DNA of 64,000 nucleotides from Flavobacteriales bacterium (GCA_016704485.1 JADJAA010000001.1:2199501-2263500); one strand, 5' to 3'. Shown: positions 9,710 through 19,220, counted from the stretch's first letter. Program-made: numbers and translations. Notes: a model not told the origin generated them from the letters alone.

Positions 9710-10384
9710 TTATCGAAGCTTTTGCTCCTGTATTAGCAGTTTTTTCAAATTATTCTTGGCTTTCGCCAAGTTGCTTTTGGAGGTTCCCACATTGATCCCT
9801 AATAGCTCAGCGATCTCCTTATGGGTATGCTCCTCGAAAACATACAGGTTGAATACCGTGCGATACGCTGGTGTCAATTTCTGCATTGCATTTATTACGT
9901 CAGCTGGCTTCATGGAGAATTCGTCATCCGCTTCTTCTTCTGCCCTGATGTCCTCTGCATCACTATCGGCGAAATCCTCTATGCTCCGGTCTTCTCCAAG
10001 CAATAAGTATGAATTCTTCGCCCTCCGGAAATGATCGATCGCCGTGTTCACCATGATCCGACGGATCCAACCCTCGAAGGATCCGGACTTATTGAACTTA
10101 TCCAGACTGCCAAAGACCTTGATGAAACCATCTTGTAAGATATCCTTCGCCTGATCGGCGTTCTTGGTATATCGCTGGCAAACGGCCATCATTTTACCGT
10201 AGAACATCTCATATAAACGCTGCTCATACTTACGCTCACCACGCATGCAGCCGTCTATCTCTTCCGAATAGGAACGTTCTTTATTTTCTCCGTTGAACCA
10301 CGATACCATCAGTCGAGGAATACCCCGTTCTGGTGCTCGCGGTTCAGCAATGTGCGTGCTCATGGATGCCGACAAGGTAGCCAT
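9710..10384 (-). CDS. ECF-type RNA polymerase sigma factor
   Basis: 224 aa from the first ATG. The conserved part begins near MRGERKYEQRLYEMFY (residue 48 onward), so the true start may be MVSWFNGENKE (residue 26) or thereabouts; the upstream 25 residues look poorly conserved. Sigma region 2 is clear: AKDILQDGFIKVF, then GSFEGWIRRIMVNTAIDHFR. An acidic linker follows (EDFADSDAEDIRAEEEADDE). Region 4 is also clear: LTPAYRTVFNLYVFEEHTHKEIAELLGINVGTSKSNLAKAKNNLKK, with a helix-turn-helix. It directs RNA polymerase to a specific regulon, probably controlled by the membrane PKD protein encoded immediately downstream. It is divergent from mdh. Confidence 0.93.
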   Translation of the reverse strand: MATLSASMSTHIAEPRAPERGIPRLMVSWFNGENKERSYSEEIDGCMRGERKYEQRLYEMFYGKMMAVCQRYTKNADQAKDILQDGFIKVFGSLDKFNKSGSFEGWIRRIMVNTAIDHFRRAKNSYLLLGEDRSIEDFADSDAEDIRAEEEADDEFSMKPADVINAMQKLTPAYRTVFNLYVFEEHTHKEIAELLGINVGTSKSNLAKAKNNLKKLLIQEQKLR

Positions 10385-10727
10385 CTTTCTTCAAGACGCA
10401 AGACCTAGTAAAAGGATGCCTCTGAAAGGAAAATTCTTTTGTTCTTAGGGCCAAGTATACCGCGCTAAGTCATGTATCAGTAACGATGATGGTGTGCCTA
10501 TACCGATCTAATGTACTGTTCTTCAGGGTAATGCGTGTATGTTTTATCGGATCTGGACTATTTGCCCGCATTCAGGATCCATCCAGCCTACTTCGGTATT
10601 TGTATCCGCCTGATCATGATGCAACGGCCTATCCACTACCTTCGCCCTCCTGTTCAAGCGATGCTCATTATTTCGCTGAAACAACTCGAATTCTCGATCG
10701 TTCAACCCTATAGCAATTGATAGAACA
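10385..10727. other. Intergenic region between the divergent sigma-factor and mdh genes
   Basis: 343 bp. It must hold the promoters of both flanking genes. A weak TATTTG-like -7 element lies around 10597, but the spacing to mdh is long and I do not claim it. Short open frames on both strands have no protein-like composition. No hairpin or RNA gene was recognised. Confidence 0.5.
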
Positions 10728-11669
10728 ATGAAGGTAACTGTAGTAGGGGCCGGTAATGTTGGTGCTACATGCGCCGATGCCGTGGCCCGTTGGGAGCTCG
10801 CCAATGAAGTGGTGTTGCTCGATATTAAGGAAGGTTTCGCTGAAGGCAAATCTCTGGACATCTGGCAAACTGCGCCGATCAGCTTGTTCGACAGCCGGAT
10901 CACCGGTTGTACGAATGATTATTCAAGAACTGCCAACAGTGAAGTTGTAGTGATCACAAGTGGATTGCCGAGAAAGCCTGGTATGAGCCGCGATGATCTC
11001 ATAGCGACCAACGCGAATATCGTTAAGAGTGTAACGGAGAACGTGATCAAGCATTCGCCCAATTGCATCATCATTGTGGTAAGTAACCCGTTGGATGTAA
11101 TGACCTACTGCGCGTTCTTGAACAGCAAATTCCCTGCACAGCGTGTGTTCGGAATGGCAGGTATTCTGGATACTGCGCGTTACCGTGCTTTCTTAGCAAC
11201 TGAACTCGGCGTGAGCCCAAAGGATATCCAGGCTGTTCTGATGGGCGGACATGGTGATACCATGGTCCCATTGCCGCGCTATACTACGGTTGGAGGCATT
11301 CCGGTAACGGAGCTGATGGATAAGGATAAGCTGGATGCCATTGTCGAGCGCACGAAGAAGGGTGGTGGAGAGATCGTGAATCTGCTCGGAACTTCTGCAT
11401 GGTATGCACCAGGCACGGCTGCTGCGCAAATGGTTGAAGCGATCGTACGCGACCAAAAACGGATCTTCCCAGTGTGCGCCTGGCTACAAGGGGAATACGG
11501 CCTTAAAGATGTTTACCTTGGTGTCCCTGTGATCCTCGGTAAAAATGGTATTGAGCGCATCATTGAATTGAAATTGACAAAAGAAGAGATGGCCGAAACG
11601 CACCAGAGTGCTAAGGCTGTGAAGGAGGTAATGGAAGTTCTGGATAAAATGAACAGCGTCTCCGCGTGA
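10728..11669 (+). CDS. mdh: Malate dehydrogenase
   Basis: 313 aa, the usual length for the LDH-like type 3 malate dehydrogenases of Bacteroidota. It oxidises malate to oxaloacetate with NAD+ in the TCA cycle, in the cytoplasm. The N-terminal Rossmann motif GAGNVGATCA is followed by the acidic NAD-selecting residue in VVLLDIKEG. The substrate-loop arginines are in SGLPRKPGMSRDDL (about residues 78-91), the NPLD motif is near residue 120, and the catalytic histidine is in GGHGDTMVPL (about 172-181). It stands alone between a divergent regulator and a convergent surface-protein gene and has its own terminator. Confidence 0.97.
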   Translation: MKVTVVGAGNVGATCADAVARWELANEVVLLDIKEGFAEGKSLDIWQTAPISLFDSRITGCTNDYSRTANSEVVVITSGLPRKPGMSRDDLIATNANIVKSVTENVIKHSPNCIIIVVSNPLDVMTYCAFLNSKFPAQRVFGMAGILDTARYRAFLATELGVSPKDIQAVLMGGHGDTMVPLPRYTTVGGIPVTELMDKDKLDAIVERTKKGGGEIVNLLGTSAWYAPGTAAAQMVEAIVRDQKRIFPVCAWLQGEYGLKDVYLGVPVILGKNGIERIIELKLTKEEMAETHQSAKAVKEVMEVLDKMNSVSA

Positions 11670-11697
11670 TCGGATCCATTCGTTTCATGAACAACAG

Positions 11698-11723
11698 AGG
11701 CGTCCAATTGGGCGCCTTTGTTG
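11698..11723 (+). terminator. Terminator of mdh
   Basis: Stem AGGCGTCC, loop AATT, GGGCGCCT (one G-U pair), followed by TTGTTG; about 30 bp after the mdh stop. The convergent gene at 11787 may use the same hairpin. Confidence 0.7.
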
Positions 11724-11786
11724 CATATGATCTGCGAACTACTGTAGGACTGGAAAGGAACTCCTGCTCATTCCATGAATTCCGTT

Positions 11787-14057
11787 CTACCTGAGCACGA
11801 TCAAGTGCTCAGCCGGTCCGCGCTTTGCACCCTCCAAGCGTACCAGGTAGATACCTTCATGCAGTGCCGAAATATTCACTTGGGTTTGCTGTTGAAGCGC
11901 CTGTTGTTGTTGTACAAGTTGCCCCATGTTATTCCGGATCACCCAAGTAGAACCTTTTGCAGGTGGCGCATTCAATACCAGGTCCACACTCGTAGTTGCC
12001 GGATTAGGGTAAAGGCTGAAGAAAGAACGCGCATCAGAGACCTCATTGAACCCTAGTGTATTCGAGCTGTTCCAGAAGCTTAGCCCACCACGTAGATTAC
12101 CGAGTACCATGTCCAGCTTACCATCTCCGGTGTAATCATAGAGGCATAATGCGGTGCGGTACCCATCGCGGAGGTCCATGAACGTGCTGTCGATCAAGGT
12201 CCATGTGCCGGCAATGTTGTTGTCGATGTCACCATAGTGGTATAACCATCCGCTCTCTGAACCCAACAGCATTTCCCGACTACCTGCGCTGGTGGTGAAT
12301 ATGAATGGTACCGAGTGGCCGGTGACATTCGGGGCAACTACGGTGAGTACACCACCGAGATCCTCTGTGATCAAGGTCCAAACAGGTGAGCTCCCCGTAC
12401 CCGTATTGCGATAGTAATTCACATTGCCATTGCGTTCTCCTATGATAAGATCCATAAGTCCATCACCATCCATATCCGTGAATTGTGGCGTAGCGAACTG
12501 GCCAATATCGATGGTGTCATTGTTACTGTCCGGAATATTCGGCTGTTGCAGAACGAATTGAGCTACAGGCCCGGTTGATGTATTGACGAAATAATGGATC
12601 TTGCCTTGAAGGTCACCAACATACATGTCCATGTCGCCATCACCATCCATATCCGCGAATGCGGGGTACATGCTTGTGCCAATGCCGCTTGAACTCAAAT
12701 TCATATAATCCTCATCCTCTAATTGGAATGCCGGCGCTGTGAGAGTGCCAGTATTATGGAAGTAGGCCACCTTTCCAGCGTACGTGCCGCTCGGGTCATA
12801 ATAGCCATAGTTGCTTACCAGTAGGTCCATAACGCCGTCTCCATCATGATCGAATGCAACCGGATAAGCACCTTCACCGAGATCGATCATCCTTCCTTGG
12901 AAAAGATCTTCCTGTATCAAATGGAATTGTGGTGCGGCATCCGTTCCCATGTTCTGGTAATACCACATGCTATTAATGTTCGCTGCCAACGATGTTCCAT
13001 TCGGACTGGTGATCAGGTCGCGTTTACCATCATTATCCACATCTTCATAGTAGGCACCTGGAAATAAAGGTAGATCCACGGATGTATCGTAGCTAGGGAA
13101 TAAGGTGTCCTCGGAAGTCATCATCCCCAAGGATACCGATCCACCATTGTACAGCGCTACGATGTTATTGAACGAAATGTCACCTAATAGGACCTCTTTG
13201 TCTCCATCATCATCCAGATCCAAAGGAAGTATCGTACTGCCGGCATGCGCTGTTGTAGCACGGTCATTGTCATCTGTTTCTGTTGTTGGTCGTTCACCAC
13301 CCATTTCTGGTGCGGGTACATTATAATCGCAAGGCGCATTCAAGGTCACGGAGTTATTATTGGAGTTCTCCGAGAAGAAACCCCAGCATTGGTTGCGTAG
13401 CTCATACTTGAGGCTATCGCAGGTGCCATACGTTTCCATGCTTAAGTTCTTGTGATAGTGTATATAGCTACCCGTTAGCGCAAACGATAGAATGTCCAGA
13501 TCGCCATCACCGTCTATATCCTCGATCCCTGGAATATCTGTTTGGGCAATGTAGAGATTGGTAAAAACACCGCTTCCGCTGGAAGAAATATAATTGGATC
13601 CAACGCGATAATCGCCGACCTGGGTAAAGGCCAACCCATTGCAATCACCGATGTTCTTGTATACCGTGAAGCCTGCGTTCGTATAGGCGAAAATATCTTC
13701 CTTGCCATCGCAATTGTAATCCCGCAACAATACCCAATCATGCAGTTCCGGGAATGGATGGACATTATCATAAGCACGCGTAATACTATAGGCCATCGGA
13801 CCTGGCGATCCATTGTTCAGCAGGGTAACAACAGAATTTCCGGCTCTATCAAAAAAGAACAGATCCTTGATACCATCACAATTCAGGTCGATATCACTGG
13901 TCTGCGCAAAATTCAATCCACCGCCCCATGCTAGATCCAAGGTCGCACTAAAGGCTTGTACGGGTATGGAATTATCAAAGGTGAGATCAAGCTGAGCTTG
14001 TGTGGGTGATAATGCTAAAATGCAGAATACAGCCAGAAGTAGAAATGTGCGCATCAC
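11787..14057 (-). CDS. Secreted FG-GAP/VCBS repeat protein with T9SS type A sorting domain
   Basis: 756 aa. Signal peptide MMRTFLLLAVFCILALSPTQAQ at the N-terminus. The body is a run of FG-GAP/VCBS-type blades rich in calcium-binding DxDxDG motifs: DLNCDGIKDLFFFD (about 58), DYNCDGKEDIFAY (about 113), DIDGDGDLDILSF (about 180), DLDDDGDKEVLLG, DVDNDGKRDLITS, DHDGDGVMDLLVS, DMDGDGDMDMYVG, DMDGDGLMDLIIG and DYTGDGKLDMVLG. This suggests one or two integrin-like beta-propellers. The last 75 residues begin FSLYPNPATTSVDLVL and end in GIYLVRLEG ... HLIVLR, a typical T9SS type A sorting domain. Predicted to be exported by Sec, then by T9SS, and attached to or released from the surface. The substrate is unknown. 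Confidence 0.92.
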   Translation of the reverse strand: MMRTFLLLAVFCILALSPTQAQLDLTFDNSIPVQAFSATLDLAWGGGLNFAQTSDIDLNCDGIKDLFFFDRAGNSVVTLLNNGSPGPMAYSITRAYDNVHPFPELHDWVLLRDYNCDGKEDIFAYTNAGFTVYKNIGDCNGLAFTQVGDYRVGSNYISSSGSGVFTNLYIAQTDIPGIEDIDGDGDLDILSFALTGSYIHYHKNLSMETYGTCDSLKYELRNQCWGFFSENSNNNSVTLNAPCDYNVPAPEMGGERPTTETDDNDRATTAHAGSTILPLDLDDDGDKEVLLGDISFNNIVALYNGGSVSLGMMTSEDTLFPSYDTSVDLPLFPGAYYEDVDNDGKRDLITSPNGTSLAANINSMWYYQNMGTDAAPQFHLIQEDLFQGRMIDLGEGAYPVAFDHDGDGVMDLLVSNYGYYDPSGTYAGKVAYFHNTGTLTAPAFQLEDEDYMNLSSSGIGTSMYPAFADMDGDGDMDMYVGDLQGKIHYFVNTSTGPVAQFVLQQPNIPDSNNDTIDIGQFATPQFTDMDGDGLMDLIIGERNGNVNYYRNTGTGSSPVWTLITEDLGGVLTVVAPNVTGHSVPFIFTTSAGSREMLLGSESGWLYHYGDIDNNIAGTWTLIDSTFMDLRDGYRTALCLYDYTGDGKLDMVLGNLRGGLSFWNSSNTLGFNEVSDARSFFSLYPNPATTSVDLVLNAPPAKGSTWVIRNNMGQLVQQQQALQQQTQVNISALHEGIYLVRLEGAKRGPAEHLIVLR

Positions 14058-14377
14058 TATTTAGTTGAATGGTGTTGCAAAGATGAGCAATAGGTATGCA
14101 AAGCGCCCTGCGGATTTGTTAACCAATAGAGGTTGGCTAAGTTCTGATCGAAGACACTGGCACTATGGATCTTTAGGTGGAGCACCAAGTGGCCTATGCG
14201 TCCATGAAAAATGTGTTACGGTGAAGTTTCTTGAAGTACTCTGATACACTAGGCGCATATTGCCTTTCGTGCAATTGAACGAGCTTCAATCATTGCTGGT
14301 GGATCGCAGAGTTCCTGTTCAGATAGCTCTCCGATGCCCAACAACGCTATATTTGCCGCCTCTTAAAAGAAAACAGT
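14058..14377. other. Intergenic region upstream of secDF
   Basis: 320 bp between two divergent genes. The only clear signal is the -7 element TATATTTG at 14348-14355 in front of secDF. Nothing else was recognised. Confidence 0.5.
14348..14355 (+). promoter_or_regulatory. Bacteroidota-type -7 promoter element of secDF
   Basis: TATATTTG matches the TAnnTTTG consensus, 22 bp before the ATG at 14378. A convincing -33 TTG at the right distance is not obvious. Confidence 0.5.
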
Positions 14378-17300
14378 ATGCAAAATCGAGGCGCGCTATG
14401 GATCTTTACCATCCTATTAGCGCTCGCATGTTTATGGCAACTTTCCTTCTCTTGGCCTACGTCGAGCATGGAGAAGAAAGCCAAGGTAGAAGCGGGCTAT
14501 TCAGTAGATTCATTGATCGAAGCGGTCCCAGCAATGGCAACGCGCGACAAGGATTCATTACAGCTGATCTACGAGAATCGATACCTCCGCACTCATAGTG
14601 AGGATGAGATCTATCCGGTACTCGGTTATACATATGCCGAATGCAAGGCAAGGGAAATGAATCTGGGTCTGGATCTTCGAGGCGGCATGGCCGTTACGCT
14701 TGAAGTGAGTGTTCAGGAACTGGTGCAGAACCTCAGTGGCAACAGTCAGGACCCGGCTTTTATTACTGCGATCAATAATGCCCGTGAACGTCAAAAGAGC
14801 GCCAGTGAGGATTTCATCACCTTATTCGGTGAAGAATATGCAAAAGTGCCCGGTCACGGACCACTTTCTGCGATCTTCTACACACCCGAGCGCAAGGATA
14901 TGTTCGAGCGTGAAGGTACTGATGATCAGTATATTGCTGCGTTGAAGCGTGAAGCTGAGGCTGCCTTGAACAATACGGAGCGTATCATGCGTACACGTAT
15001 CGACAAGTTCGGTGTGGCTCAACCGGTGATCCAAAAACAGAGCTTCTCTGGCCGGATCCAGATCGAACTGCCGGGTGTAAAGGACAAAGAGCGCGTGCGT
15101 AAAGTGCTGCAGAGCACCGCGAATCTGGAGTTCTGGGAGACCCATGACAACGAGACCGTATTCCCGGTCCTTCAGCAAGTGAATGACCGTTTAGGTGCTT
15201 TGGCCACTGTAGATTCTACCAAGAACACAAGCACTGACGCTGAGTTCGGTAGAAAACTTTCATCAGGGGTGGAGGTCAAAGGGGCTAAGACCGGTGTTGA
15301 AAGCAGTTTGATCGGTTTCCTGGAAGAGAAAAAGTCTGTGGATAAAGAGGCTTGGTTCAATTTCGACAGAACCACATTTGCAAGTGGCAGTGCGGTTCTT
15401 GACGCAAGTTCAGAAGGTCAATTGAATAACCTCGCAGAGATCCTCAAAGCATACTCCAACGTAAAATTGAAGATCGGTGGGTACACTGACAATACCGGAG
15501 ACGAAGCCAATAATGTGAAACTAAGCCAAGAACGTGCTGACGCAGTTGTGGCCTCACTAACGGAAAAGGGTATCGCTGCTGATCGATTGGATGCCGAGGG
15601 ATACGGTTCACAGCATCCGGTTGCAACCAATGATACACCGGAAGGCCAAGCTCAGAACCGCCGAATGGCTTTGCGTGTTGCGAGCTTAGGTGATGATGTG
15701 GTTGCAGAAGGTGATTCTACAACTGCCGCTGCGGATAGTACACTTGCTGATACAACGGATACGGAATTGAGCGAAGAGGAACGTGCTGAACTTCTTCGGA
15801 AGAATCCACTATTTGCTTTGCTGCAACCAAGTAATCAAGCAAAGGGACCAATTCTAGGTTCGGCGCGAGTTGGAGATACCGCACAGGTAAATGCGTACCT
15901 GCATTCTTCAGCCATGAAACAGTTGCTACCAAAGGATGTGAAACTGGCGTGGGGCGCAAAACCACAAACGTTCGACCTGCAGGATGGCGGAAAGGCCCAA
16001 TTCCTGAGTCTCTATGCGCTGAAAGTCCCTCGTGGAGGAAAGCCACGACTGGATGGTAGTTCCATTGTGAATGCAAGCCAGGATTTTGACTTCAAAGGTG
16101 CTGTTGAAGTAACAATGTCCATGGATAGCGAAGGTGCCCAGACCTGGAAGTTGATGACCGGCGAGAATGTTGGAAGAGTGATCGCCATTCTGTTGGATGA
16201 TCTTGTCTATAGCGCACCCAACGTAATTTCTGAGATCGCTGGTGGACGTTCAACGATCTCCATGGGATCCGGTGATCTCAATACACAGATCCAAGAAGCA
16301 GATGACCTGGCCAATATCCTGAAAGCAGGTGCTTTACCCGCGCCAGCCAGGATCATCGATGAAACTGTTGTTGGTCCTTCCTTGGGTGCGGACAACGTGA
16401 GCACAGGGATGTACTCTTTCGGTTTTGCACTTTTAGTGGTGCTGATCTACATGGTTCTTTATTATGCGCGTGCTGGTTGGGTTGCTGACCTTGCCTTGGT
16501 CTTCAACCTTTTCGTACTGATCGGAGCGTTGGCTTCGCTTCAAGCCGCATTGACCTTGCCTGGTATTGCGGGTATCGTACTTACGATGGGTATGGCAGTG
16601 GATGCGAACGTTCTGATCTACGAGCGTATCCGTGAGGAATTACGTCAAGGGAAAATGATGAAGTCTGCTGTTGACCTTGGTTATAAAGGCGCAATGTCAG
16701 CTATTGTGGATTCGAACGTAACGACGCTCATAATTGCCGCCATCCTATTGATCTTCGGTTCAGGTCCGGTGCAAGGATTTGCTACAACGCTTGGTCTCGG
16801 TATTCTTACCTCGTTGTTTACTGCATTGTTCCTCTCCCGTATGATCATTACCACCATGCTGGAGAAAGGGATCGAATTCACCGTATGGAACAAGTGGAGC
16901 AAGGACATTTTCGTCAATGCGAACTATGATTTCATGAGCAAGCGGAAGTATTTCTACATCTTCAGTGGTATCATTATCGCCATTGGGATCTTCTCCGTGG
17001 TGACGAATGGCTTCAATTGGGGTGTGGATTTCAGTGGAGGTCGCACTTATGTTGTGAAGTTCGATAACAGCGTGAAGGTGGATGATGTGCGTAATGCGCT
17101 TGAACCTAATTTCATTTCTGAGGACGGGGTGAAAAGCACAGTGAACGTTAAGACCTATGGAAGTGATCGCCAGGTGAAGATCACTACCAACTTCTTGTTC
17201 AATGAAGCCGGTAAGGAAGTGGATGCGCTGGTTGACGACCGCTTGAATGCAGGTCTTAGCAAGGTCAGCCCTGAATATGAGATAACCGAAAGCCGGAAGG

Positions 17301-17857
17301 TTGACCCAACGATCAGCGATGATATTAAAGGGAACGCTATCCTTTCATTGAGCATAGCGTTATTCTTGATCTTTGTGTACATCGCGATCCGCTTCCGTAA
17401 CTGGCAATTCGGTTTGGGCGGCGTCCTATCTTTGGTACACGACGTGTTGATCGTTCTCGGCCTGTATTCGCTGCTTTATAAGATCATGCCGTTCTCGTTG
17501 GAGATCGACGAGGCATTCATTGCTGCAATCCTTACAGTGATCGGATATTCCATCAACGATACCGTGGTGGTATTCGACCGTATCCGTGAATACTTAGGAG
17601 ATCACAAGCGCGAGCCGTATGTAGTAGTGATCAATAAAGCGATCAACTCCACATTGGGACGGACCATGAACACCTCATTGACCACCTTGCTGGTGTTGTT
17701 CGTGATATTCTTCTTCGGTGGTGTCTCCATAAAGGGATTCATTTTCGCCTTGTTGATCGGTATCGGTGTAGGTACGTACTCTTCAGTTTTCGTTGCCAGC
17801 GCTATTGTAACGGATCTGTTGAAAGGAAAGGATCCGATCCGCACCGCGCTAAAATGA
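14378..17857 (+). CDS. secDF: SecD-SecF fusion protein translocase subunit with an inserted OmpA-like domain
   Basis: 1159 aa. SecDF uses the proton-motive force to pull pre-proteins out of SecYEG on the periplasmic side. SecD begins with one transmembrane helix (about 6-26), then the P1 region with NLGLDLRGGMAVTLEV (about 95-110) and the RMRTRIDKFGVAQPVIQ segment (about 203-220). Residues about 320-435 are an OmpA C-terminal type domain (WFNFDRTTFASGSAVLD, GGYTDNTGDEANNVKLSQER, EGYGSQHPVATND, NRRMALRV). A Ser/Thr/Asp linker returns to the SecD sequence NPLFALLQPSN (about 480). The rest of SecD has GMAVDANVLIYERIREELR. SecF follows from about residue 850, with GVDFSGGRTYVVKF and NDTVVVFDRIREYL. 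SecDF fusion is normal in Bacteroidota. The OmpA insert is not part of SecDF as I know it and lies in a normally variable loop facing the periplasm. Confidence 0.96.
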   Translation: MQNRGALWIFTILLALACLWQLSFSWPTSSMEKKAKVEAGYSVDSLIEAVPAMATRDKDSLQLIYENRYLRTHSEDEIYPVLGYTYAECKAREMNLGLDLRGGMAVTLEVSVQELVQNLSGNSQDPAFITAINNARERQKSASEDFITLFGEEYAKVPGHGPLSAIFYTPERKDMFEREGTDDQYIAALKREAEAALNNTERIMRTRIDKFGVAQPVIQKQSFSGRIQIELPGVKDKERVRKVLQSTANLEFWETHDNETVFPVLQQVNDRLGALATVDSTKNTSTDAEFGRKLSSGVEVKGAKTGVESSLIGFLEEKKSVDKEAWFNFDRTTFASGSAVLDASSEGQLNNLAEILKAYSNVKLKIGGYTDNTGDEANNVKLSQERADAVVASLTEKGIAADRLDAEGYGSQHPVATNDTPEGQAQNRRMALRVASLGDDVVAEGDSTTAAADSTLADTTDTELSEEERAELLRKNPLFALLQPSNQAKGPILGSARVGDTAQVNAYLHSSAMKQLLPKDVKLAWGAKPQTFDLQDGGKAQFLSLYALKVPRGGKPRLDGSSIVNASQDFDFKGAVEVTMSMDSEGAQTWKLMTGENVGRVIAILLDDLVYSAPNVISEIAGGRSTISMGSGDLNTQIQEADDLANILKAGALPAPARIIDETVVGPSLGADNVSTGMYSFGFALLVVLIYMVLYYARAGWVADLALVFNLFVLIGALASLQAALTLPGIAGIVLTMGMAVDANVLIYERIREELRQGKMMKSAVDLGYKGAMSAIVDSNVTTLIIAAILLIFGSGPVQGFATTLGLGILTSLFTALFLSRMIITTMLEKGIEFTVWNKWSKDIFVNANYDFMSKRKYFYIFSGIIIAIGIFSVVTNGFNWGVDFSGGRTYVVKFDNSVKVDDVRNALEPNFISEDGVKSTVNVKTYGSDRQVKITTNFLFNEAGKEVDALVDDRLNAGLSKVSPEYEITESRKVDPTISDDIKGNAILSLSIALFLIFVYIAIRFRNWQFGLGGVLSLVHDVLIVLGLYSLLYKIMPFSLEIDEAFIAAILTVIGYSINDTVVVFDRIREYLGDHKREPYVVVINKAINSTLGRTMNTSLTTLLVLFVIFFFGGVSIKGFIFALLIGIGVGTYSSVFVASAIVTDLLKGKDPIRTALK

Positions 17858-17878
17858 GCACTTCAGCCATCTAGTGTT

Positions 17879-17910
17879 GATCCCGCTATTTCAATTGAGA
17901 TAGCGGGATC
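17879..17910 (+). terminator. secDF terminator hairpin, now separated from its tail by an IS
   Basis: Near-perfect 32-nt palindrome with outer stem GATCCCGCTAT / ATAGCGGGATC and inner TCAATTGA. The right arm is the left target duplication of the IS that starts at 17911. The T-rich sequence ATTATTTA that probably completed the terminator is now at 19337, beyond the IS. Confidence 0.7.
17899..17910. repeat. Left target-site duplication of the IS4-type element
   Basis: GATAGCGGGATC, matching GATAGCGTGATC at 19325-19336 with one mismatch. A 12-bp duplication is in the range usual for the IS4 family. Confidence 0.8.
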
Positions 17911-17928
17911 ACTGCCGTCCGGAACAAT
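17911..17928. repeat. Terminal inverted repeat of the IS4-type element, left
   Basis: ACTGCCGTCCGGAACAAT; perfect inverted match to 19307-19324. Confidence 0.9.
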
Positions 17929-17994
17929 CCTAGCTCGGCAGATTGACGTTCTGGAAGACCTGGTTTTGTTGAACTGGTCTGCTGGACACTAAAG

Positions 17995-19220
17995 TTAGGG
18001 TGGTCCGAAGTTAAAAAACGTAAGTTGTTGAGTTGGTGGCGATCCGAAAAGTGTAGGATCATCAGGGCTCAGCAACAATTCCTTTAGATCCACATAACGC
18101 ATTAAATGCAATCGCACTAGGCCCACCATCGTTGAATATGCTGGCTGGATCTTGAAGGAGAATAATTTGCGCTTGATCGTTACCAATAGATCCGCGATCA
18201 AGGCGCACCAGATCTGGATCCGGATCGCGTTCTCATTGTCACCTAGGAAGTCGGTAAACTTCAGGTTCTGCTTGAGACGCTTGAATAGTATCTCAATTTG
18301 CCACCGCTGTTTATAGGCTTGGGCTACGTTCACCGGTCCCATTTACCCATGTTGGTAATGAATTGCAAGGTGCGTTTGAAGGTCTGGTCGTAGTAGGTTA
18401 TCAAGCGCAACAGTATAGGGTTGAGTTCGCCTTCGTGGCCCAGCAGAACCCATTGGTCTTTGAGTACTCCAGCCTTCTTGGCGCTTGCGCTTACCGTGCG
18501 ATCGCGAAGTATTTGCACCGTGCTTCGCAGGTTTAGGCGCGTAACAAAATGCACCCCGGTCTTACCCCAGTGCCTATACAAAGGGTAGTTCATGTACGCC
18601 TTGTCGAACACCAATATGGTTCCCTTGGCCATGTTCTTGAACTCAGGCATGAACTGCTTGTCGTTGGTGGCCGCTTTGGTAATCCGAATCAGAGATGGCA
18701 CTTCTTCAGTAAGGTGCATACCCATGTGGACCTTCACCCCGCCCTTGCGTTTTCCGTCGGCAGGAGTGCGCCCACAAGCCTTCATGATCTCTTTGAAAAG
18801 TGTAATTGTGGTTGAGTCTACCAAGAACAAATTACGTAGCCAACGTTCGTTCTTTGGCAAACTGCTGTCCGATAAATAGTGTCTATATCGGCGGTATATG
18901 TCCGCAAAAACCCTAGCGAACAACTCTGGTGGCCGCTTCTTATTCGCATCGCTTACGGTGCTGCGTTTGGGCAGGTGAGTAAACCCCAAGTGTTTCAGAC
19001 CTTCGCTATAACCCGCTAAACCACTGGTGAGTTCGCGAAGCCCTGAAGTTCTTTGCAACACGGCAAAAATCATAGACCCCATCAAGGTCCATGTATTGAG
19101 CTTCTTTACAGCGAAGTCTGCACCGGTTTCAACTACCGCATTATGGAAGTCTTTTCGGTTGATAAGCGATAACAGCTGTCCGTAAACCGGAGTTCCAGCC
19201 TTTGCCTTAATTTTGCCCAT
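17995..19220 (-). pseudogene. IS4-family transposase, frameshifted
   Basis: Start chosen at ATG 19220 (MGKIKAKAGTPVYGQLLSLI); an upstream in-frame ATG at 19256 is possible. The N-terminal part resembles the DUF4372 region of IS4 transposases. Catalytic residues are visible: the first Asp in FLVDSTTITLF, the second in ILVFDKAYMNYPLY. The IS4 signature Y-x2-R-x3-E-x6-K lies in YKQRWQIEILFKRLK. The last motif is in a different frame from the first two. The reading breaks at about 18340, where ...NMGKWD runs into R and a stop (CGG TGA), while the other frame continues PVNVAQAYKQRWQ. One missing C (GACCCGG read as GACCGG) would restore about 408 aa. IS4 elements do not normally use frameshifting, so this is probably a dead copy. 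Confidence 0.88.
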
